In this document: positions 7,968 to 15,883 of the stretch, piece after piece
Layout: each line of letters begins with the position of its first letter
How positions within the stretch are numbered: position 1 is the first letter of the stretch
Assembly: GCA_943327105.2 (NCBI GenBank)
Contig: CALPVV020000014.1
Coordinates: forward strand, 1-35,511
Length of the DNA: 35,511 nucleotides
DNA from: Nitrosovibrio sp. Nv4
Lineage (GTDB): Bacteria; Bdellovibrionota; UBA1018; CAIMNF01
Direction of reading: 5' to 3'
Translations under genes and position numbers: made by a program
Notes under the pieces: model-generated
Database searches by the model: none
What the model was told of the DNA's origin: nothing
The model's input: the letters and a program-made list of their open reading frames with translations, nothing else

Positions 7968-9383
7968 TTAGATGGTAAAAACCTTACCCGGGTTCAATAA
8001 GCCTTTCGGGTCGAACACATTCTTTAGTCCGCGCATCAGGCTGATTTCAGCTTCAGTACGCGAGAAATGCAATGCATGGCGCTTCAGCACACCGATGCCG
8101 TGTTCGGCCGAAACCGAGCCTTTGTAATTTTTAAGAACCTTGAAAAGTTCCAGGTCGGTTTTTTTTGCGTCGGCAAGGAATTGATTTCGATCAACCCCTT
8201 TGGGGCCTTGAATGAAAATATGTAGATTTCCATCACCGATGTGACCGAAGAAATACACCTTTGCCTGATCACCACCGTTAGTCGGCGCGAAAGCCTTGCG
8301 GTACCGGCTGTGAATTTCAGAATAGAATTCAGCAAGTCTTGCCACAGGTACTGAAACGTCTTCCTGGTGTACGTCATGTCCTGAAAGAATGCTTTCAGCA
8401 ATTCCTTCGCGGTAATGCCAGAGTTCTTTTGCTTCACGATCGTTTTGCGCCATCACTCCATCCACGACCAGACCCGCTTCGAAAATTTCACCCAACCAAA
8501 CTTCGCATTCTTCCAGTGCCGCATTTTCCACTTCCATTAAAACAAATGCATTTGATTCACCTAAATTAACAGGAGCTTTCAATAGAAAGTGCTTCATGGT
8601 GGTTTCAAGACATGGACGGTCCATGCATTCGAATGCGCTCAGGGTCGCAATGCGTGAACGTGCGAAGGCGAAAAGTTCCACCACGGATGAAAAATTTTCG
8701 AGCGAAAAAAAGAAAACAGAACGAGAGCGGGGAAGTGGGGCTAGTTTTAAAGTCGCCTCGGTTACTACGGCAAGAGTGCCTTCGCTGCCAATCATCAGTT
8801 GACGAAAATCAAAGCCGGTATTGTTCTTTTCAAGTTCACCATTGAACTCATGAACAGTGCCATCCATCGTTACGGCGGTGAGGCCCAAGATCCAGTTCCG
8901 GGTGTTGCCGTAGCGAAGAACGCGTACGCCACCCGCATTGGTAGCAATATTACCACCAACGCATGAAGAGCCTTTTGAGGCAAAATCAACGGGCCAGGTG
9001 ACTCCATTTGGCTCACAGAATTCATGTACGGCCTGGGTGATTGCACCTGCGCCAACTTGAACCGTGAGGGCGCCTAAATGCAAATTTGCGATCTTGTTCA
9101 TGCGAACCAGTGAAAGCACGACTTCGCCATTCGAAGCCACCGCACCGCCAGAGAGGCCGGTTCTGCCACCGGAAGGCACCACGCTGATCGAGTGCGAATT
9201 GGCCGCACTCAGGATTTTAGAGACTTGTTCGGTAGTTTCGGGAAATACGGTAGCAGCCGAATTCGGAGTCAGTACTGCGCTCCAGTCTTGTGCGTAGTGT
9301 GCGCATTCGTTTGCGTCGGTGAGGATTTGAGACTCTTGCAAAAAGGCACGAATTTGCGTCAAAAAAGCGTCGATGTGATTCAT
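7968..9383 (-). CDS. FAD-binding D-2-hydroxyacid dehydrogenase (GlcD/D-2-hydroxyglutarate type)
   Basis: A flavoprotein of the FAD-binding PCMH/GlcD family that oxidises a D-2-hydroxyacid such as D-lactate, glycolate or D-2-hydroxyglutarate and passes electrons on at the membrane. Visible marks are the PCMH FAD motif PSGGRTGLSGGAV, the second FAD segment GGNIATNAGGVRVLRYG, and SAEHGIGVLKRH near the C-terminus, which holds the conserved His-Gly region. The length of about 471 aa fits the family. I chose the ATG at 9383 (MNHIDAF). The frame stays open to a TTG at 9437, which would add an 18-residue leader with a CPSC motif that the family does not have. The substrate is not resolved. Confidence 0.87.
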   Translation of the reverse strand: MNHIDAFLTQIRAFLQESQILTDANECAHYAQDWSAVLTPNSAATVFPETTEQVSKILSAANSHSISVVPSGGRTGLSGGAVASNGEVVLSLVRMNKIANLHLGALTVQVGAGAITQAVHEFCEPNGVTWPVDFASKGSSCVGGNIATNAGGVRVLRYGNTRNWILGLTAVTMDGTVHEFNGELEKNNTGFDFRQLMIGSEGTLAVVTEATLKLAPLPRSRSVFFFSLENFSSVVELFAFARSRIATLSAFECMDRPCLETTMKHFLLKAPVNLGESNAFVLMEVENAALEECEVWLGEIFEAGLVVDGVMAQNDREAKELWHYREGIAESILSGHDVHQEDVSVPVARLAEFYSEIHSRYRKAFAPTNGGDQAKVYFFGHIGDGNLHIFIQGPKGVDRNQFLADAKKTDLELFKVLKNYKGSVSAEHGIGVLKRHALHFSRTEAEISLMRGLKNVFDPKGLLNPGKVFTI

Positions 9384-9584
9384 TGAGAACAGAATGCCCT
9401 GACCTTGGCAAGACGGACAAGCAAAAAAATCCGTCAAGACTAAATTTGCATTATTTAAAAATGATAGGTAAAATTTAATAGAAGCTTTGCGTGATCAAAA
9501 AATCGTCGACGCTTTTGATTGAGACGACATTTGAGAGAACAACAAAGACCTCGCAGAAAGGCGGGGTAACAAGGGAGAGAAAGC

Positions 9585-9896
9585 ATGGAAATCACCGAAG
9601 TAAAGGTTTTCCCTGTCAACGAAGAGAAGCTCAAAGCGTACGTCACGATCGTACTCGACAAATGCTTTGTGGTCAGAGACTTGAAGATCATTAACGGTTC
9701 GACAGGGCTTTTCGTTGCAATGCCTAGTAAAAAACGGGCAGATGGCAGTTATAAGGATATTGCTCACCCATTAGACAAGGACACCCGCGTCATGATGGAG
9801 AAAATTGTCCTGGATGCCTATTTGGCTGAGATTAGGCGAGGGCCCTCATCAGGTTCTGATGAAGGCGATATTCACGAACGCACCGGTAACGAGTAG
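9585..9896 (+). CDS. spoVG: SpoVG-family RNA/DNA-binding regulator
   Basis: A 103-aa SpoVG homologue. It begins MEITEVKVFPV and carries VTIVLDKCFVVRDLKIINGSxGLFVAMPSKK, the family hallmark, followed by DIAHPL. In Firmicutes and Borrelia, SpoVG is a small site-specific nucleic-acid-binding regulator; in other lineages its targets are unknown. The C-terminal tail after residue 85 is acidic and polar, as is usual. A purine-rich ribosome binding site (AAGGGAGAGAAAG) precedes the ATG. A short GC-rich stem (CCTCGC with GCGGGG, about 9550-9567) lies just upstream. The gene is monocistronic, followed by tRNA-Gln. Confidence 0.95.
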   Translation: MEITEVKVFPVNEEKLKAYVTIVLDKCFVVRDLKIINGSTGLFVAMPSKKRADGSYKDIAHPLDKDTRVMMEKIVLDAYLAEIRRGPSSGSDEGDIHERTGNE

Positions 9897-9997
9897 CGTT
9901 ATTAAGTTTTAGTCCTTGATTTTGTACGTCTATGTTGCAGACGCTCACAACCTATGCTAGTTTTTTCGTATCACTAGCTATTATTAGCACAAATTGT

Positions 9998-10072
9998 TGG
10001 GGTGTCGGCAAGTGGTAAGCTAGCGGATTTTGATTCCGCCATTCCAAGGTTCGAATCCTTGCACCCCAACCA
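9998..10072 (+). tRNA. trnQ: tRNA-Gln (anticodon TTG)
   Basis: The acceptor arms 9998-10004 (TGGGGTG) and 10062-10068 (CACCCCA) pair perfectly. Discriminator A is at 10069 and CCA is encoded at 10070-10072. The anticodon stem GCGGA/TCCGC closes the loop TTTTGAT with anticodon TTG, which reads CAA/CAG. The T-arm AAGG-TTCGAAT-CCTT is standard. A -10-like TATGCT lies at 9953-9958 without a clear -35. The last 19 bases plus the flank are duplicated at 10302-10324. Confidence 0.97.
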
Positions 10073-10076
10073 TTTT
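10054..10076 (+). repeat. 23-bp direct repeat, copy 1 (tRNA-Gln 3' end; att-like)
   Basis: The 3' end of tRNA-Gln from the T-arm through CCA and TTTT is repeated exactly at 10302-10324. Identical tRNA 3'-end repeats are the usual signature of tyrosine-integrase attachment sites. No integrase is seen nearby, so this is an att-like relic or a tRNA fragment duplication. Confidence 0.7.
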
Positions 10077-10301
10077 ACTTCCATCTTTCCAATTTTACAT
10101 CGTTTCGCGTCGGTCTCATTTGCTACAGCGTACTTATTTGTACGCTTCGCTCATTCGCCTTGCTCAACATCGTAAAATTGAAAAGCTGTCGTAAACTGAG
10201 TTGTTCATTCACTCGTCTTGTTCGATTTCCTGAAAAGGGATTTTAAGAAAGAACTGGCCGGTTAGCTCGGGTTCGACAATTTTAGCAGGAGGCGCGAGAT
10301 C
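10077..10301. other. 225-bp spacer between the tRNA 3'-end repeats, no gene
   Basis: The spacer contains a palindromic repeat unit (10090-10180, listed separately). Its last 45 bases look like jumbled tRNA pieces: a D-arm-like ccggttagctcgg near 10258-10270 and a T-loop-like GGTTCGA near 10270-10276. No open frame of note. It is too short to be a complete mobile element. Confidence 0.5.
10090..10180. repeat. Palindromic tRNA-linked repeat, copy A
   Basis: Nested inverted repeats: outer arms CAATTTTAC (10090-10098) and GTAAAATTG (10172-10180), inner arms GCGTAC (10128-10133) and GTACGC (10140-10145) around TTATTT. The core TCTCATTT...CGTACTT..TGTACGC.TC recurs, diverged, at 17993-18050 (copy B). 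Both copies follow a tRNA-like 3' end. Confidence 0.6.
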
Positions 10302-10324
10302 AATCCTTGCACCCCAACCATTTT
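10302..10324 (+). repeat. 23-bp direct repeat, copy 2 (tRNA-Gln 3' end; att-like)
   Basis: Exact copy of 10054-10076. Without a matching 5' acceptor strand this is not a second tRNA gene. It lies 115 bases upstream of the DUF1826-like gene. Confidence 0.7.
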
Positions 10325-10439
10325 TTCTTTTCCCTTTTTATTTCGTCAAACTGCAGAGTAGCTCGAACAGTGTATTCCAGTTTTCAGAGCGTAAATTTTA
10401 CTCCTTCATCGCTTGAGCTATTCTTGGTATTTTAGGTAG

Positions 10440-11141
10440 ATGGCAATTCATTCTGATCCAATTGTAAACCACATTCGCTTTGTTCAAGAGTTTAAAGATC
10501 TTGTTTCCACTGAATTTAGTGAAGAAGTAAATGCCGTTTGCTGGTCTCGAAACTTGAAAGGTGATTTTGCAGAGATTGCAAATCAAGTTGATTTCAAAGA
10601 AAACATGATTGAACTCAACGAAGATCAACTTCGCGCACTTCATCTCAGTCCAGATGGTTCTTATGCTCGTGACATTCTCTTAAGTGATTTGTGTCTTTTA
10701 AAGCAAATTGGCGCTTCTCCAGTTCTTAATGTGATTAAGTGTTATGATCGGGATGATCATTTCCAGCCTTTGGCAACGGATGTTTATTCTTTTCATGTGG
10801 ACCGTTCGGATTTGCCCACTGATACTTATTTGTGTACTTATTTTGGTGAAGCCACTGAAATATTGCCAAATTCACAAGCAATTCAAAAAATCTTAATTCC
10901 TGAAATCCGTTCTGAATTGATGAAGATATATTCGGGGCGGGATGAAGATTTTGAAAGATTTTTGAAGGATTATTCATTCGATTTGCACTTTCAACCACTT
11001 CCGCTTGCACGCCCAATGAGTTTAGGGTTGGGAAATTTGTGGAAGTTGGCGGTTGATCACCCGGGTAGCCGTGTGTTGCCTTGTTTACATCGCGCACCTC
11101 GGGAGAAGAATGATGAAAAGCGTTTGTTGTTAATTTGTTAA
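10440..11141 (+). CDS. DUF1826-like protein (possible cupin/2OG-oxygenase fold)
   Basis: A 233-aa predicted cytoplasmic protein. The middle contains SFHVDRSDLPTDTYLCTYFGEATE and the C-terminus CLHRAPREKNDEKRLLLI. That arrangement (FHxD, then a TYxGxGTE-like strand, then HRxP...RLLL) is what I know from DUF1826. It recalls the HxD...H...R order of double-stranded beta-helix oxygenases, so metal binding is plausible but unproven. The ATG at 10440 follows AGGTAG at a short distance. It is the first gene after the tRNA-linked repeat. No signal peptide. Family assignment is moderate, function unknown. Confidence 0.55.
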   Translation: MAIHSDPIVNHIRFVQEFKDLVSTEFSEEVNAVCWSRNLKGDFAEIANQVDFKENMIELNEDQLRALHLSPDGSYARDILLSDLCLLKQIGASPVLNVIKCYDRDDHFQPLATDVYSFHVDRSDLPTDTYLCTYFGEATEILPNSQAIQKILIPEIRSELMKIYSGRDEDFERFLKDYSFDLHFQPLPLARPMSLGLGNLWKLAVDHPGSRVLPCLHRAPREKNDEKRLLLIC

Positions 11142-11288
11142 ACTGATGATGATCACTAAAACCATGGCAAAATAAATGCTTTGACTGTAAAATTTTTTTT
11201 TATTTTTAATCATTTATTGAAATTTTATCCTAATCATATTTTGAATTTTTTACTTCTTTCCTAGTCATAATTTTAATACTCTATCAGC

Positions 11289-11978
11289 ATGAAAATCCTG
11301 ATCCTTGCATTGATCTTCTCTAAAAGCGTATTGGCCTCTGAGGTAGTCAACAAAGTGACCGTGAGTGGTGAATGCACTTTGGAAACAACACCCGATCGCG
11401 GATCCGTTACGTTTGTGTCCAGCCACTTGGAACCACTCGCAAAAACAGCGATCACCAAATCCACCGAGCTCTATGAAAAGCTACGCACAGAACTAAAAAA
11501 AACAGGGGTCAAGAACCTGGAGTTGGCGTCGACCGAGTACTCGGTGCAAGAGCGCAAAGAGTGGGAAAACAACAAAGCCGTCAGCAAAGGCTTCGAGGCA
11601 CGGCTTGGTTTGAAAGCAACCACGACGGACATCGCAGCAATGGGCGATTTGATGGCGTTGGCGGCGAAGGTTGGAGTGAAAGAAACGCATTCCTTGCAGA
11701 TCACCCTTTCAGAGGTCAAATCGCTGGAAGAGAAAAAGAAATGCTTGAGCATCGCCGCACAGAACGCGAAAGAAAAAGCCGAGACCCTGGTGAAAAGCCT
11801 CGGGGCGAAACTGGGTAAAGTGACTCATATCGTGGAGGGCGGGATCGCACCACCGGCCCCAGGGCCAATTTTCGAAAAAGCGATGATGCGTGCGGATAGT
11901 AGTGCAGGTGCGCCGGTCATGGAAGGTCAGAAGCAAACCATTCATCTCAGTGTCGATGTGACATTTGCGATCGAATAG
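11289..11978 (+). CDS. Periplasmic SIMPL-domain (DUF541/BP26-like) protein
   Basis: A signal peptide (about residues 1-17, ending VLAS) precedes a SIMPL domain. The family pattern is clear: VTVSGECTLETTPDRGSVTF near the N-terminus, a helical section, NAKEKAETLVKSLGAKLGKVTHIVEGG, and a C-terminal strand LSVDVTFAIE. SIMPL proteins (such as Brucella BP26) are periplasmic oligomers linked to envelope or oxidative stress, with no established enzymatic activity. The gene is visibly richer in G+C than the AT-rich flanks and uses codons such as GTG, CTG and GCG more often, which may indicate a different origin. It is monocistronic, with an AT-rich promoter region upstream. Confidence 0.85.
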   Translation: MKILILALIFSKSVLASEVVNKVTVSGECTLETTPDRGSVTFVSSHLEPLAKTAITKSTELYEKLRTELKKTGVKNLELASTEYSVQERKEWENNKAVSKGFEARLGLKATTTDIAAMGDLMALAAKVGVKETHSLQITLSEVKSLEEKKKCLSIAAQNAKEKAETLVKSLGAKLGKVTHIVEGGIAPPAPGPIFEKAMMRADSSAGAPVMEGQKQTIHLSVDVTFAIE

Positions 11979-12215
11979 GATTGGATCTTCAAAAATCCAT
12001 CTACTGATAGTGCAAAGCATTTACCCATAAACTGGAGGGGATACGATCGTTACTGCTAGCACTGGGGTGTCTGTCTCTGTTGGGCGTTTAGCCTCAGTCC
12101 TCCGGAATTGACGCTTCACCGGCCCATCATAAGCATCCCGGAACGAGAGTGGAGGGGGATTCTGCGATTTTTAGGTTAGTCTATAGAGAGAGATGTGCTT
12201 TGAGATTTCTAATTG
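11979..12215. other. Convergent intergenic region, no gene seen
   Basis: A GC-rich patch (about 12030-12170) with short inverted repeats, for example ATCCC/GGGAT around 12138-12164, lies between convergent genes. No plausible reading frame or known RNA family was recognised. GGAT...ATCC just after the SIMPL stop could form a weak 5-6-bp stem. Confidence 0.35.
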
Positions 12216-12929
12216 CTAAGGCGCAGGATCATAAAAAGACAAATCTCTTTCTCTCAACTTCAGCTGTCCATTCACGATTCTCGCCATCAACAAAAAACGG
12301 CGGTGAGTATAATGATCAAAATGAGGGGTTTTGTAAGAAAGAGACAGAGTGAAAGGCAATTTGAAATCCTCGCATTCTAATGCTCCAGAAGAATGATTTT
12401 TACCGCCAATCTTGAAGTAGTGTGGATTCCACTGCAGATCAATCCCTTGATGTTCGATGAATATTTCTGGAAAAAAACAATAACCTTCTGTGCAAACAAT
12501 CAGTTCTTTGAATGGCGCCAGTTCATCATCAAATACCACCCGGTCAGCTTTGACTTGTTTGAATGTTGAAACCCTGACTCCGGTAAGATCAGAAGAATCA
12601 ATGTCTACAGGCACCACCTTTTCATCCTGATCTGACGTAAGCTTGGTCACCAAACGACGCAAAAGAAGATCAATGCGTTTTTCCTGTTCAATGAGCAAAT
12701 CATCGTCCGGAAAATGCTTCAACTTCTCATTGAAATCACGAATGAATACTTTTTTCCAGGAGTGAATCGACACACCGTGAAGGCGGACCCTTCTTTTCAA
12801 GTGGTTGACCTTGAAACCGGAAATGATTCCTCGCTTGGAATGAAACAACGAGGGGTGATCCGGTTTCACTTCTGCCGATTCAGCGGTAGCTGACAAAAAT
12901 AAAAATGAGATCAATAAATTCCGGAACAT
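12216..12929 (-). CDS. Secreted protein of unknown function
   Basis: A 237-aa protein with a typical Sec signal peptide (MFRNLLISFLFLSATAESA, cleavage near residue 19). The mature part is highly charged and mixed alpha/beta, with many Lys/His and three Cys in the middle (VCTEGYCFF and LECEDF) that could pair in the periplasm. The C-terminal third has alternating hydrophobic residues typical of beta structure (LPFTLSLSYKT, RRFLLMARIVNGQLKL). I recognise no domain. It is monocistronic with long non-coding stretches on both sides. Confidence 0.6.
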   Translation of the reverse strand: MFRNLLISFLFLSATAESAEVKPDHPSLFHSKRGIISGFKVNHLKRRVRLHGVSIHSWKKVFIRDFNEKLKHFPDDDLLIEQEKRIDLLLRRLVTKLTSDQDEKVVPVDIDSSDLTGVRVSTFKQVKADRVVFDDELAPFKELIVCTEGYCFFPEIFIEHQGIDLQWNPHYFKIGGKNHSSGALECEDFKLPFTLSLSYKTPHFDHYTHRRFLLMARIVNGQLKLRERDLSFYDPAP

Positions 12930-13451
12930 CTTACCTCTTGCTTTTAAACAGGGTAAGTTTAATAAGTGCGAGTGAAATTGTCAAATTCAAAATACTTTTC
13001 GTCGAATGCACTCAATGAGAATCATTTAATCATGACCAGGGTAAGAACTTCACGCCTGCATCGCGAATGATCAGCACTTCCTGAAGATCAGCGTGTATTC
13101 ATTCGAAGTCAAAACTGCGAATCTACAACCGGGTACAAGAGTCTTTCGAGTGATTTTGAGTGGACCGCTCAGGCCACCGTACCTCGGACCATCATATTGA
13201 TTCTGGAAAGATCGAATTATTAGTGAAAAAATAAAAGATAGGTTTTAGATGTAACAATTTTGTTGAAAAATTTTTCAGTATTGGTTTAAAGAGCTTACTT
13301 GTCAAAAAACAGGAATTGCAGTGTTTAAATAACTGAAAACTCGCACTCATGTTCATATATTTCCTATATCAATAGCTTTTATGGTTTTAATTTAAATTTA
13401 ATTCAAAACCGACACATTCCATATATTTTCACTTTCTGGGATAATCTTCTA
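12930..13451. other. Long AT-rich intergenic region, mostly empty
   Basis: Over 500 bases between divergent genes. The section 13240-13451 is very AT-rich and should hold the promoter of the next plus-strand gene; I cannot pick one hexamer pair with confidence. On the minus strand, 13071-13206 carries a possible coding remnant (separate entry). No RNA gene was recognised. Confidence 0.45.
13071..13206 (-). pseudogene. Possible C-terminal gene remnant
   Basis: One minus-strand frame reads through about 45 codons with protein-like composition (QYDGPRYGGLSGPLKI, then CRFAVLTSNEYTLIFRKC) to a TGA at 13073-13071. It has no start codon before the in-frame stop upstream. It resembles the end of a secreted beta-rich protein that has lost its 5' part. 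Chance is possible at this length. Confidence 0.25.
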
Positions 13452-14540
13452 ATGTGGGTGAATTCTAAAAGATCTTACCGATTATGGATTTTTTTTAGTG
13501 TTGTTATTTGCTTTTTATGGGGAGTTATTGAGTATAAAATTATTGCGAATTCATTCTCACATCCAAAGATCAATCTGATCATCATGGCTATTGGAATAAC
13601 CTTGTTTTCAATTGCATATTCTATTATTCCAAAAATTTTTAGGCCTTTTTACTTTATTTCATATCGATCAGGTGAACTTAGAGTTCGCTTCAATGACACC
13701 AAAAAAAAATATTTATTAAAACATGGATCACCTGCATTTTTATTCATGGGTTTTTTTCGTATTGAATTAAATAGTGGAAGAAAGTTATATGTTCCTTTTA
13801 TAAACAAAAAAAGAACAGTTGAAAGATTAGAAAAAGAAGGATTAGTCATCAAACAGCCTTCAATTTATCAGCAAATTTTAATTTTCATTGCATTCGGGCT
13901 CACCATATATTTTTTAACATTGAAAAATGACTCCATTAAGGATGAGTATCTTGGCGCATTAATGCTCATAGTAGTTGTATTTAATTTAAAGAATAAACTT
14001 TCTGAAAAATCAGATCAAGTTATCAACATGAGTAAAAATATCCATTCGTTAAAAAAGAAGCAAATGAGAGTTCGAACAGCAAAAAAATTTGGTGCACTTT
14101 TAATTGCCTCATTCGCCCTTAGCTTTGTCAGCGATCTTCCACTCAGTGAAGACGATAGAATTTTTTATGTTCAAAGTAAAATTTTTGAAAAACACCCTGA
14201 CGCGGAGGGGCTTGAATCAATGGCAAAACTCGCTTCAGCAGGGTTTAGTTCTTCACAGCTGAATAAAGTTGCATGGTATTATATTGTCGTTCCACAAATG
14301 GAGTTAAGAGATCCAAAAAGAGCAATTGAATTATCCACGTTATCTTTGAAAATCAACGGAACTCAAGAAGCATTCGATACTTATTTGTGTGCTTTGATGG
14401 CAGATCATCAAAATGAAAGAGCAATTGATCTGGCTAAAAAAATAAAACTTCATGAGCGTGTAAAGCTATTCAAAGAGGGCAACCTTTGTGAAGATACTGA
14501 GCGCTTTACCGGATCCCGTAATGTTGCTAATAGTATTTGA
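13452..14540 (+). CDS. Polytopic membrane protein with C-terminal repeat-like helical domain
   Basis: A 362-aa protein with about five hydrophobic helices: residues 11-31, 42-62, 142-158, 166-180 and about 213-228. Between helices 2 and 3 lies a basic beta-rich domain (about 70-135) that resembles a PH-like membrane-associated fold. The C-terminal 130 residues after the last helix are soluble and helical, and the pattern RDPKRAIELSTLSLKIN...TYLCALMADHQNERAIDLAKKI suggests one or two TPR/Sel1-like repeats. The gene is markedly AT-rich. It ends 2 bases before arsC and so may be co-transcribed with it. Function unknown. Confidence 0.55.
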   Translation: MWVNSKRSYRLWIFFSVVICFLWGVIEYKIIANSFSHPKINLIIMAIGITLFSIAYSIIPKIFRPFYFISYRSGELRVRFNDTKKKYLLKHGSPAFLFMGFFRIELNSGRKLYVPFINKKRTVERLEKEGLVIKQPSIYQQILIFIAFGLTIYFLTLKNDSIKDEYLGALMLIVVVFNLKNKLSEKSDQVINMSKNIHSLKKKQMRVRTAKKFGALLIASFALSFVSDLPLSEDDRIFYVQSKIFEKHPDAEGLESMAKLASAGFSSSQLNKVAWYYIVVPQMELRDPKRAIELSTLSLKINGTQEAFDTYLCALMADHQNERAIDLAKKIKLHERVKLFKEGNLCEDTERFTGSRNVANSI

Positions 14541-14542
14541 GT

Positions 14543-14953
14543 ATGATCACCCTTTATCACAATAACAAATGCAGTAAATGCCGCGAGGTTTTGGAAATAC
14601 TTAAAAACTCAAAAAAAGAATTTGAAGTCGTTGTATATTTAGAAACTCCACCCTCCGCAGAGCTACTTGAATCACTTTTGAATCAATTGAAATTAGAGCC
14701 AGAGCAAACTGTACGCACTGGAGAAGATGAGTATGAAATACTGGCGACATCAGGTAGCTTACCTAAAAGTCGGACTGATTGGATTGCCTTGATGGTTAAA
14801 TACCCCATCTTAATAGAACGTCCTATTGTGAGTAATGGAATGACTGCTGTCGTGGGAAGACCACCCTCGAAGGTATCCGAATGGTTGGCAAATTTTGATG
14901 ATTATAAAAGCAGTCTAAATATCATTACTCACAATCTCAAAATAATCTTATGA
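14543..14953 (+). CDS. arsC: Arsenate reductase, glutaredoxin-coupled ArsC family
   Basis: A thioredoxin-fold arsenate reductase of the E. coli plasmid R773 type. It reduces As(V) to As(III) using glutathione and glutaredoxin. The catalytic Cys is C10 in HNNKCSKC; the more common motif here is CSKS. The three Arg that hold arsenate are present in order: VRTGE, ERPIV and GRPP. The tail after LANFD is about 20 residues longer than usual. I chose the ATG at 14543, 2 bases after the preceding stop, over a TTG two codons upstream. It converges on the ars operon, which has its own thioredoxin-type ArsC, so the locus carries two unrelated reductases. Confidence 0.88.
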   Translation: MITLYHNNKCSKCREVLEILKNSKKEFEVVVYLETPPSAELLESLLNQLKLEPEQTVRTGEDEYEILATSGSLPKSRTDWIALMVKYPILIERPIVSNGMTAVVGRPPSKVSEWLANFDDYKSSLNIITHNLKIIL

Positions 14954-15047
14954 ATGATATTAAAGATGATTTAGAAGATTATTTATAAAATTGGCTTTGT
15001 ATCCAGTCTTGTTGATCTCTGCGAAAACGATATCTTTTGAAAATTAC

Positions 15048-15452
15048 TTAAATTTTTTTTCTTACTAAAATTCCACTTAATGCTGTTCCTGGGGCAATCG
15101 TATTAAAAACTGTTCCATATTTTTTTACGTTGGTGTGTAGGGACTCTAAACGATGGTCAGACTCATCGGTTTCCACAATAATTTCGTAGGTAATAGATTC
15201 CAACTTTGGGGGTGAATCTTGTCTTATTCCATGAACTTTCACTTCTACACCGCGTAGTTCAAAATTTAAGATGGGTACGACCCTTTCGATTCCTTTGATA
15301 ATACAAGCTGAAAGCGATGCTAAGAGTAACTCTGCGGGGTTAAAGGCTTTTGGATTTCCGTTTAGGTTGGTATCAAGATCTATCTTTGCTTCTTTACAAA
15401 ATGATGCGCTGATCTCAGAGCTAATTCGTTTCGATAAAATATTAAATTCCAT
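15048..15452 (-). CDS. OsmC-like protein with only one of the two active-site cysteines
   Basis: A 134-aa OsmC/YhfA-family protein. The family helix FNPAELLLASLSACI carries the first redox Cys. The second conserved site, usually E-K-Y-C-P-V-S in this subfamily, reads KKYGTVFNTI here, so the second Cys is Gly. Classical OsmC uses the Cys pair to reduce organic hydroperoxides; this member may be inactive as a peroxidase or may use a different resolving thiol. It follows arsC after 14 bases with a good ribosome binding site (GGGAG), so it is probably the last gene of the ars operon. A thiol-stress role under arsenic exposure is inference. Confidence 0.8.
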   Translation of the reverse strand: MEFNILSKRISSEISASFCKEAKIDLDTNLNGNPKAFNPAELLLASLSACIIKGIERVVPILNFELRGVEVKVHGIRQDSPPKLESITYEIIVETDESDHRLESLHTNVKKYGTVFNTIAPGTALSGILVRKKI

Positions 15453-15466
15453 TTTTATCTCCCTAA

Positions 15467-15883
15467 CTAAACTAAGCCTCTTTCTTGAGCGAAGCTTGTT
15501 AATCTTTTTTTAATCTCATCTCTCGTGGCTCTAAATCGATTCATCTGTTCATCATCGCTCCCAGTCCCGGCAGGGTCAGGTAGGGGCCAGTGAAGTTTAT
15601 TCGCTTTTGATATTACCACTGGGCAAACTTCCTCTGCGCATAGGGTAATAACGAAATCTAGGGCATTTACGAAATCAGGATCCAGATCATCCACTGACTT
15701 TGAAGTGTGGGCTGAAATGTCAATTCCAATTTCATTTAAAGCACGAATTGCGAATGGATTCACTTGAGTTGGTTTCGAACCCGCACTCTGAATCGTTGCT
15801 TTATCGGCAAAGAGATTTTTTGCAAGTCCATCGGCTAATTGGCTTCTTGCGGAATTTGCTACACACATAAATAAAATATTCAT
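15467..15883 (-). CDS. arsC: Arsenate reductase, thioredoxin-coupled (low-MW phosphatase fold)
   Basis: A 138-aa enzyme of the pI258 ArsC family. The P-loop CVANSAR gives C7 and R13. The redox relay Cys are C82 and C87 in LCAEEVCPV, and HWPLPDPAG holds the general-acid Asp. In this family arsenate binds the P-loop Cys, a disulfide cascade releases As(III), and thioredoxin resets the enzyme. Its start overlaps the acr3 stop by 4 bases, so reductase and efflux pump are translationally coupled. Confidence 0.92.
   Translation of the reverse strand: MNILFMCVANSARSQLADGLAKNLFADKATIQSAGSKPTQVNPFAIRALNEIGIDISAHTSKSVDDLDPDFVNALDFVITLCAEEVCPVVISKANKLHWPLPDPAGTGSDDEQMNRFRATRDEIKKRLTSFAQERGLV

Noticed and set aside
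8084-8437. Alternative 117-codon frame within the dehydrogenase gene
   Set aside because: Shadow of the well-supported FAD dehydrogenase frame, with its conserved C-terminal motif in the other frame.
10258-10320. Second tRNA gene ending in the same CCA sequence
   Set aside because: No 5' strand pairs with CACCCCA, and there is no anticodon arm; only pieces of tRNA sequence are present.
10054-10324. A complete genomic island between the tRNA repeats
   Set aside because: Only 225 bases separate the copies and there is no integrase; at most this is a scar or a minimal element.
10735-11097. Minus-strand 120-codon frame
   Set aside because: It lies opposite the DUF1826-like gene, which has family motifs; the antisense translation has no recognisable features.
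11979-12215. A structured ncRNA (6S, tmRNA, SRP or RNase P) in the GC-rich patch
   Set aside because: None of the conserved motifs of these RNAs could be found; only short inverted repeats are present.
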